Assembly (NCBI GenBank): GCA_023259235.1
Contig: JAHFQQ010000105.1
Coordinates: 1 to 10,821, forward strand
Reading direction: 5' to 3'
DNA: 10,821 nt
Source: Polaromonas sp.
GTDB taxonomy: Bacteria > Pseudomonadota > Gammaproteobacteria > Burkholderiales > Burkholderiaceae_C
The notes beneath the pieces were generated by a model that worked only from the letters and a program-made list of their open reading frames with translations, had not been told where the DNA came from and did not search any database. Every line of letters starts with the position of its first letter. Position 1 is the stretch's first letter. Shown piece by piece: positions 6,334-10,821 of the stretch. The position numbers and the translations under genes are program-made.

Positions 6334-6780
6334 ATGCCCACAGGCATCATCCGACTTCACCGCGTGCTCCGTGCGAATCCGGAGCGCGTCTACCGGGCGT
6401 TCCTGGACGCTGACGCAATAGCCAAGTGGCTTCCACCGTATGGTTTCACCTGCAAGGTTCACCACATGGATCCCAAAGTTGGCGGCACCTACAAAATGTC
6501 GTTCACGAACTTCAGGACCGGCCTCGGTCACTCCTTTGGCGGCGAGTATCGTGAACTGGTGCCATTCGAAAAGATTCGCTATACGGACAGCTTCGACGAC
6601 CCGAATCTGTCCGGAGAAATGCAGACGACGGTAACCTTGAAGCAAGTGTCGTGCGGAACGGAGTTCAATGTGGTGCAAGAAGGTCTGCCTGAAGCAATTC
6701 CGCTCGAGATGTGCTACCTCGGCTGGCAAGAGTCGCTCGCACAACTTGCGAACCTCGTCGAGCCCGAGATTCCGGGGTAA
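6334..6780 (+). CDS. SRPBCC family protein (AHSA1-like)
   Basis: This is a 148-residue SRPBCC/AHSA1-type protein. It has the N-terminal strand IIRLHRVLRANPERVYRAFL, the conserved block AIAKWLPPYGFTCKVHHMDP, then VGGTYKMSF and the strand FGGEYRELVPFEKIRYTDSF. The C-terminal helix is GWQESLAQLANLV. This layout matches the family end to end, so the gene appears intact. It should form a hydrophobic ligand-binding cavity; the ligand is unknown. AAGGAGA with 7 nt spacing (AGGAG 6322-6326) supports the ATG. It is the first gene of the plus-strand arm, next to operator O2, and is followed after 137 bp by a VOC gene. It is a distant paralogue of the SRPBCC protein at 5086-5538. Confidence 0.93.
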   Translation: MPTGIIRLHRVLRANPERVYRAFLDADAIAKWLPPYGFTCKVHHMDPKVGGTYKMSFTNFRTGLGHSFGGEYRELVPFEKIRYTDSFDDPNLSGEMQTTVTLKQVSCGTEFNVVQEGLPEAIPLEMCYLGWQESLAQLANLVEPEIPG

Positions 6781-6834
6781 CGAGGTAACGCCCAGGAACG
6801 ATGGTCAGCGTCACGAACTCCGGCTTTGCTGGAA

Positions 6835-6921
6835 ATGGCGTCAGACCGCCAATGGGAAACCGTTGACTTCATCCGGGAACGGCTCGACTCTATTTCTAAC
6901 TACGATGGAGGATCATCATGA
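6835..6921 (+). CDS. Possible small ORF, 28 residues, overlapping the VOC start
   Basis: ATG at 6835 opens a 28-residue frame with a plausible hydrophilic helix (RQWETVDFIRERLDSISNY). It ends in a TGA (6919-6921) that overlaps the next gene's ATG as ATGA. The frame is the same as that of the preceding SRPBCC gene and stays open between the two stops, so it could be a coupled leader peptide, the tail of a decayed gene, or chance. There is no good ribosome site (only GGA close by). I do not recognise the product. Confidence 0.25.
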   Translation: MASDRQWETVDFIRERLDSISNYDGGSS

Positions 6922-7403
6922 CGAAGATCGCAAAGAACACGATTTGCCTTTGGTACGAGCGCGATGCCGAGGAGGCGGCGAAATTTTATGCCAAGACCTT
7001 TCCCGATTCGTCCGTCGGCGCGGTGCATCGCGCACCGGGCGACTTTCCGTCGGGCAAGCAAGGGGACGTATTGACAGTCGAGTTCACCGTGATGGGTATT
7101 CCCTGCCTGGGGCTGAACGGTGGGCCCGCGTTCAAGCACAATGAAGCGTTCTCGTTCCAGGTTGCCACGGAAGATCAGGCCGAAACCGATCGGTATTGGA
7201 ATGCGATCGTCGGCAACGGCGGCCAGGAGAGCGAGTGCGGTTGGTGCAAAGACAGGTGGGGCGTCTCCTGGCAAATCACGCCAATCGCGTTGATCAAGGC
7301 ATATACCAGCTCCGACCTCTCCGCCGCCAAGCGAGCGTTTGATGCAATGATGACGATGAAAAAAATCGACGTCGCCGTGATCGAGGCGGCGGTTCGTGGC
7401 TAG
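6918..7403 (+). CDS. PhnB-like VOC family protein (3-dmu-9_3-mt type)
   Basis: This is a 161-residue VOC-fold protein. Blocks: NTICLWYERDAEEAAKFYAK at the N-terminus, LGLNGGPAFKHNEAFSF in the middle, CGWCKDRWGVSWQITP in the second half, and MTMKKIDVAVIEAA at the C-terminus. It has the same domain plan and length as the minus-strand VOC protein at 4544-5026 and is clearly a paralogue. The substrate is unknown, and family names that refer to PhnB or ubiquinone methylation should not be taken as function. GGAGG at 6907-6911 lies 6 nt before the ATG. It is the second gene of the plus-strand arm. A strong hairpin follows its TAG within 20 bp. Confidence 0.93.
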   Translation: MTKIAKNTICLWYERDAEEAAKFYAKTFPDSSVGAVHRAPGDFPSGKQGDVLTVEFTVMGIPCLGLNGGPAFKHNEAFSFQVATEDQAETDRYWNAIVGNGGQESECGWCKDRWGVSWQITPIALIKAYTSSDLSAAKRAFDAMMTMKKIDVAVIEAAVRG

Positions 7404-7413
7404 AAACCGGCGC

Positions 7414-7474
7414 CCTAACAACAGCATGCGGCGGACGGCGCTGCGCGCAGCCCGCTGATGCTGAGCGATAAGTC
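7414..7474. repeat. Strong hairpin, attC-like or terminator, after the VOC gene
   Basis: Ten bases after the VOC stop comes CCCTAAC (7414-7420 region). An inverted repeat follows: CAGCAT plus GCGG (7422-7431) pairs with CCGC plus ATGCTG (7452-7455, 7458-7463), leaving a two-base TG bulge. The loop contains a perfect 12-bp palindrome, GCTGCGCGCAGC (7440-7451). GATAAGT follows at 7468-7474. A bulged stem bounded by a YAAC-type box and a near GTTRRRY box recalls integron attC sites, but the second box has a mismatch (A for T at position 2) and the outer boxes pair poorly. With no T-run it is an atypical intrinsic terminator. The hairpin itself is certain; its nature is not. Confidence 0.4.
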
Positions 7475-7594
7475 GTCAGACAGGCGCCCGATTCAAGCGG
7501 TGGATTTGCCCTGGCGCTGGCCGGTGCGAAAACGTTTCTTGAGCACAACATTTCCTTGAACCTGATTGCGGATCGTTTTCCGGATGGGCACTGA
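7472..7594 (+). pseudogene. Start-less coding fragment before the efflux operon
   Basis: After a TAA at 7469-7471 this frame runs to a TGA at 7592-7594 without an ATG. It encodes a protein-like stretch, SGGFALALAGAKTFLEHNIS then LNLIADRFPDGH, that looks like the C-terminal helix of a real protein rather than random translation. I do not recognise the family. It ends 8 bp before the start of the efflux lipoprotein gene, as the last gene of an operon partner might. It may be the 3' end of a gene whose front was lost when the neighbouring patch was joined here. Confidence 0.3.
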
Positions 7595-7602
7595 GAGTAA
7601 TC

Positions 7603-9060
7603 ATGACTGAACCATTCGAACGCCACAACATCGCCCGGCTGACACTCGCGACACTGGCCGTCGCGATGCTCGGCGCCTGCGCCGGGCTACCGCCACCGGG
7701 AGAGGCTGCGTCACTCGCATCGGTGCCGGTTGCCGCACCACCGCCGCAATGGCAGGCCGCGCTGCCACACAGCGGTCAACTCACCGACCTGGCACGATGG
7801 TGGCAGCAGTTCGACGACCCGCTGCTGACGCAACTCATTGCCGCGGCACAGGCGGTCAGCCCGACGCTCGCTACCGCACAGTCGCGCATCGCGCAAGCCC
7901 GCGCGGCTCGCGTATCTGCTGGCGCAGCGCTGGGTCCTGCGGTGAACGCCAGTGCCAGCGCCAGCCGTGGCCGCCAGGACTTGAGCCTGCCGCTGGGCAG
8001 CAGCGCGTCAGCCGGCCTCCAGGCGGTGTGGGAGCTCGATCTCTTCGGTGGCAACGCCGCAGGTCGTGACGCCGCGCAGAACCGGCTGGCCGGAGCCGAG
8101 GCTTCCTGGCATGACGCCCGGGTATCAGTGGCTGCTGAAGTGGCCGGCGCCTACGTCGGCCTGCGCGCCTGCGAGGCCCAACTCGTGCAAACTCAGCTCG
8201 ACGCCCGCTCGCGCGCCGAAACGGCGCGCCTGACCGAACTGGCAGCAAAGGCGGGCTTTCAGGCTCCCGCCAACGCCGCGCTGGCGCGAGCCAGTGCGGC
8301 CCAAGGCAGCAGCCTGCTCACACAGCAGCGCGCCCAGTGCGACCTGGGCGTCAAGTCGCTGGTCGCTCTCACTGGCTTGGCCGAACCCGCCTTGCGCAGC
8401 CAGCTCGCCGCAGGCAGCGCGCAGTTGCCGAAGCCGGCGCAGATCGTTATCACCAGCGTTCCAGCCGAAGCGCTGGCGCAGCGGCCCGACCTGTTCAGCG
8501 CCGCGCGAGAGGTGCTCGCCGCCAGCGCTGACCTGAGCCAGTCGCAGGCACAACGCTATCCGCGCATTGTCCTGAACGGCAGCATAGGTGCAGCGCGGTT
8601 CTCAAGCGGCGCGACCACGCTGGACGGAACGATCTGGAGCCTGGGCCCGGTGTCGGTGTCCCTGCCCTTGTTCGACGGCGGGGCGCGCCATGCCAACGTG
8701 GAGGCGGCGCGCGCCCGCTACGTTGCGGCCAGCGTCAACTACGCAGCCCGGCTGCGCACCGCGGTTCGCGAAGTCGAAGAAGCCCTGGTCGCGCTGCAAA
8801 GCACGGCCGCGCGCGGCAGCGACGCGCTGGTGGCCACCGAGGGCTTTGCCGCTTCGTACCGCGCCACCGACGCGCGCTTCAGGGGCGGCCTGGCCAGCCT
8901 GTTCGAACTCGAGGACGCGCGCCGCAGCGCCGTTCAGGCGCAAAGTGCACTGATCGAATTGCAGCGCGAACGCGTGGCCGCGTGGATATCCCTCTACCGG
9001 GCGCTCGGCGGTGGATGGGTTGCCGACGAGGCCGCGGCGGTGGCCGCAATCCAGGACTGA
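7603..9060 (+). CDS. RND efflux outer-membrane lipoprotein (NodT/TolC-like factor)
   Basis: This is the outer-membrane channel subunit of a tripartite pump; trimers span the periplasm and outer membrane and open towards the adaptor. The 485 residues start with a lipoprotein signal (hydrophobic residues 13-25, lipobox LGACA, Cys26 lipidated). Then come WWQQFDDPLLTQLI and two TolC-type repeats of long helices with AQSRIAQARAARVSAG, WELDLFGG, LAQRPDLFSAAREVLAAS and PLFDGGARHANVEAARARY. Length and order fit the NodT subfamily. The upstream ribosome site is weak (GAGAG-like). It is the first gene of the operon, 39 bp before the adaptor gene. The gene is very GC-rich, which creates long antisense frames without meaning. 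The exported substrate cannot be told. Confidence 0.95.
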   Translation: MTEPFERHNIARLTLATLAVAMLGACAGLPPPGEAASLASVPVAAPPPQWQAALPHSGQLTDLARWWQQFDDPLLTQLIAAAQAVSPTLATAQSRIAQARAARVSAGAALGPAVNASASASRGRQDLSLPLGSSASAGLQAVWELDLFGGNAAGRDAAQNRLAGAEASWHDARVSVAAEVAGAYVGLRACEAQLVQTQLDARSRAETARLTELAAKAGFQAPANAALARASAAQGSSLLTQQRAQCDLGVKSLVALTGLAEPALRSQLAAGSAQLPKPAQIVITSVPAEALAQRPDLFSAAREVLAASADLSQSQAQRYPRIVLNGSIGAARFSSGATTLDGTIWSLGPVSVSLPLFDGGARHANVEAARARYVAASVNYAARLRTAVREVEEALVALQSTAARGSDALVATEGFAASYRATDARFRGGLASLFELEDARRSAVQAQSALIELQRERVAAWISLYRALGGGWVADEAAAVAAIQD

Positions 9061-9099
9061 CCCCCCTATCGAACTTCCCTTCGTCATTCAAGAACGCCC

Positions 9100-10251
9100 A
9101 TGAAAAACTACTTTCGACCTCGATGGATCGCACTTGCGGTCGCGTTTGCCAGCCTGCTCGGCCTGGCCTCGTTCGCCCTCACGGAGCGTGCGCCCGACGA
9201 CAAGAAACCCGCGGCCACGGTCAAACCCGCACTCACGGTCAACGTCACCCAGCCGCAAAGTACAACGCTGCCGCTGAAAATCGGCGCCAACGGCAACCTG
9301 GCCGCATGGCAGGAAGCGAGCATCGGCACCGAGGCCAGTGGCCTGCGGCTGGCCGAGGTGCGGGTCAACGTCGGCGACGTGGTGAAACGCGGCCAGGTGT
9401 TGGCCACGTTCGCTCCCGACACGATTCAGGCCGACCTGGCCCAGATGCGCGCGGGTATGGCGGAGGCCGAGGCCACGCTGGCCGAGGCCGCAGCCAACGC
9501 CCAGCGCGCACGCGAACTGCAAACCACCGGCGCCTTGAGTGCGCAGCAGATCAACCAGTACCTCACCGCCGAACGCACCGCGCAGGCCCGGGTCGAGGCC
9601 CAGCGCGCCATCGCCAGAACGCAGCAGTTGCGCCTGGCCCAGACCCAGGTGCTGGCGCCCGACAGCGGTGTGATCTCGGCGCGCAGCGCCACCGTGGGCG
9701 CCGTTCTGCCGGCCGGGCAGGAGTTGTTCCGCATGATTCGCCAGGGCCGGATCGAGTGGCGTGCCGAAGTGTCGTCCGCCGATCTGGCCCACATCAAACC
9801 CGGCATGGGCGTCGTCATCACACCGGCCAGCGGGACGCGCATCAAGGGCACGGTGCGCATGGTCGCGCCAACGGTCGATGCCGCCACCCGCAACGGGATC
9901 GTCTATGTCGATCTGCCTGCGCCCGGCGCGGCTCGGGCCGGCATGTTTGCACGTGGCGAGTTCGAGATCGGCAGCGGCGAGGCGCTCACGCTGCCGCAGA
10001 CCGCGGTGCTGCTGCGCGACGGCTTCAGCTACGTGCTGCGCATCGCCGCCGATTCGAAGGTCGCGCAGACCAAGGTGTCGATCGGGCGCCGCACCCGCGA
10101 CCGCGTCGAAATCACCGGCGGTCTCGATCCGAAGGCACGCGTCGTCGCCGCCGGCGGCGGTTTCCTGTCGGACGGCGACACGGTGCGGGTGGTCGAGTCG
10201 GCCACGCCGGTGAAGACCGCGTCGAGCGCCAGCGGCGCGCCAGCCAGGTGA
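9100..10251 (+). CDS. RND efflux periplasmic adaptor (membrane fusion protein)
   Basis: This is the periplasmic adaptor that joins the inner-membrane pump to the outer-membrane channel. The 383 residues begin with a basic start and a single hydrophobic segment (about 9-27), acting as a signal or anchor; no lipobox Cys is seen. The barrel-sandwich half GNLAAWQEASIGTEASGLRL leads into VGDVVKRGQVLATF. A short alpha-helical coiled-coil hairpin follows (about 107-185, with GALSAQQINQYL near its tip), then the second half APDSGVISARSATVG. Beta-barrel and membrane-proximal domains follow (GMFARGEFEIG, TAVLLRDG, GLDPKARVVAAGG). No convincing Shine-Dalgarno site precedes the ATG, but the start matches the signal segment. 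The TGA is 13 bp before the pump gene. Confidence 0.95.
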   Translation: MKNYFRPRWIALAVAFASLLGLASFALTERAPDDKKPAATVKPALTVNVTQPQSTTLPLKIGANGNLAAWQEASIGTEASGLRLAEVRVNVGDVVKRGQVLATFAPDTIQADLAQMRAGMAEAEATLAEAAANAQRARELQTTGALSAQQINQYLTAERTAQARVEAQRAIARTQQLRLAQTQVLAPDSGVISARSATVGAVLPAGQELFRMIRQGRIEWRAEVSSADLAHIKPGMGVVITPASGTRIKGTVRMVAPTVDAATRNGIVYVDLPAPGAARAGMFARGEFEIGSGEALTLPQTAVLLRDGFSYVLRIAADSKVAQTKVSIGRRTRDRVEITGGLDPKARVVAAGGGFLSDGDTVRVVESATPVKTASSASGAPAR

Positions 10252-10264
10252 GCAGGAGCGCACG

Positions 10265-10821
10265 ATGAACGTTTCCGCCTGGTCGATCCGCAAACCCGTC
10301 CCATCGGTGCTGCTGTTCATCATGCTCACGCTGGTGGGCCTGATGAGCTTTCGCGCGATGAAAATCCAGCAGTTCCCCGACATCGATCTGCCTACGGTGA
10401 TCGTCAGCGCATCGCTGCCGGGCGCGGCGCCGGCGCAGATGGAAACCGAGGTCGCGCGCAAGATCGAGAACTCGCTCGCCACCGTGCAGGGACTCAAGCA
10501 CCTGTACGCCAAGGTGCAAGACGGCATGGCCACCGTGACGGCCGAGTTCCGCCTCGAAAAGCCCACCCAGGAGGCGATGGACGACGTGCGCGATGCGGTG
10601 CAGCGGATCCGCTCCGACCTGCCGGCCGATCTGCGCGACCCGGTCATCACCAAGATGGACTTCGCCGGCATGCCGGTGCTGACCTACACCGTGTCGTCGT
10701 CGCGCATGGACGACGAGGCGCTCTCCTGGTTCGTTGACCACCAGGTCAGCAAGGCGATGCTCGCGGTGCGCGGTGTCGGCGCGGTGGGGCGGGTCGGCGG
10801 CGTGCAGCGCGAGGTGCGGGT
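10265..10821 (+). CDS. RND (HAE1-type) efflux pump, N-terminal part (cut by window end)
   Basis: The frame opens with an ATG preceded by AGGAG at 10254-10258 (6 nt spacing) and runs off the window after 185 codons, out of a usual length of over 1000. The start, MNVSAWSIRKPVPSVLL, gives the cytoplasmic helix and the first membrane segment (about 12-29). QQFPDIDLPTVIVSASLPGA is the hallmark beginning of the periplasmic porter domain, followed by ETEVARKIENSLATVQGLKH. This fits an AcrB/MexB-like proton-driven pump of the hydrophobe/amphiphile or related RND class. The transmembrane proton-relay residues (in TM4 and TM10) lie outside the window, so activity and substrate class cannot be judged. 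It is the third gene of the channel-adaptor-pump operon. Confidence 0.93.
   Translation, partial: MNVSAWSIRKPVPSVLLFIMLTLVGLMSFRAMKIQQFPDIDLPTVIVSASLPGAAPAQMETEVARKIENSLATVQGLKHLYAKVQDGMATVTAEFRLEKPTQEAMDDVRDAVQRIRSDLPADLRDPVITKMDFAGMPVLTYTVSSSRMDDEALSWFVDHQVSKAMLAVRGVGAVGRVGGVQREVR

Noticed and set aside
8982..10268. Plus-strand frame of 428 codons overlapping the lipoprotein end and the adaptor
   Set aside because: Arg/Gly/His-rich translation with no motifs; the overlapping frame encodes the complete adaptor.
9088..10671. Antisense open frame of 527 codons opposite the adaptor and pump genes
   Set aside because: Shadow of high-GC coding sequence; both plus-strand genes carry clear family motifs over the whole stretch.

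Overview
The window looks like chromosomal DNA of a beta-proteobacterium, most likely a Comamonadaceae member (Polaromonas, Rhodoferax or Variovorax type). This is an inference from the high GC content, the codon use, the tkt-gap order and an intergenic motif resembling a dispersed repeat of that group. No rRNA, tRNA, transposase, integrase or CRISPR array was seen.

Layout. (1) 1-3464, plus strand, housekeeping: the C-terminal half of transketolase, glyceraldehyde-3-phosphate dehydrogenase, a calcineurin-type metallophosphoesterase and a single-domain universal stress protein. (2) 3465-7602, an accessory patch of small soluble enzymes. On the minus strand, in transcription order from 6109 down: a RibD-C/dihydrofolate-reductase-like protein, an SRPBCC (AHSA1-type) protein, a PhnB-like VOC protein, a GFA/CENP-V-fold zinc protein, a second PhnB-like VOC protein, and a broken pirin remnant. 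On the plus strand, diverging from the same 224-bp region: a second SRPBCC protein and a third PhnB-like VOC protein. The divergent region carries two near-identical 19-bp palindromic sites (15/19 identical), one in front of each arm, with further TGTGGAC half-sites between them. (3) 7603-10821, plus strand: an RND-type efflux operon in the order outer-membrane lipoprotein, periplasmic adaptor, inner-membrane pump (cut off by the window end).

How the genes may work together. tkt and gap belong to the pentose phosphate/Calvin pathway and glycolysis. The accessory patch reads as two divergent transcription units under one shared operator. The families (VOC, GFA, SRPBCC, RibD-C, pirin) are typical of small stress or detoxification enzymes, but no substrate can be deduced and no regulator gene is visible. 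The patch is flanked by fragments: the pirin remnant on the left, and an attC-like or terminator-like hairpin plus a start-less coding fragment on the right. This suggests gain and decay between the housekeeping block and the efflux operon.
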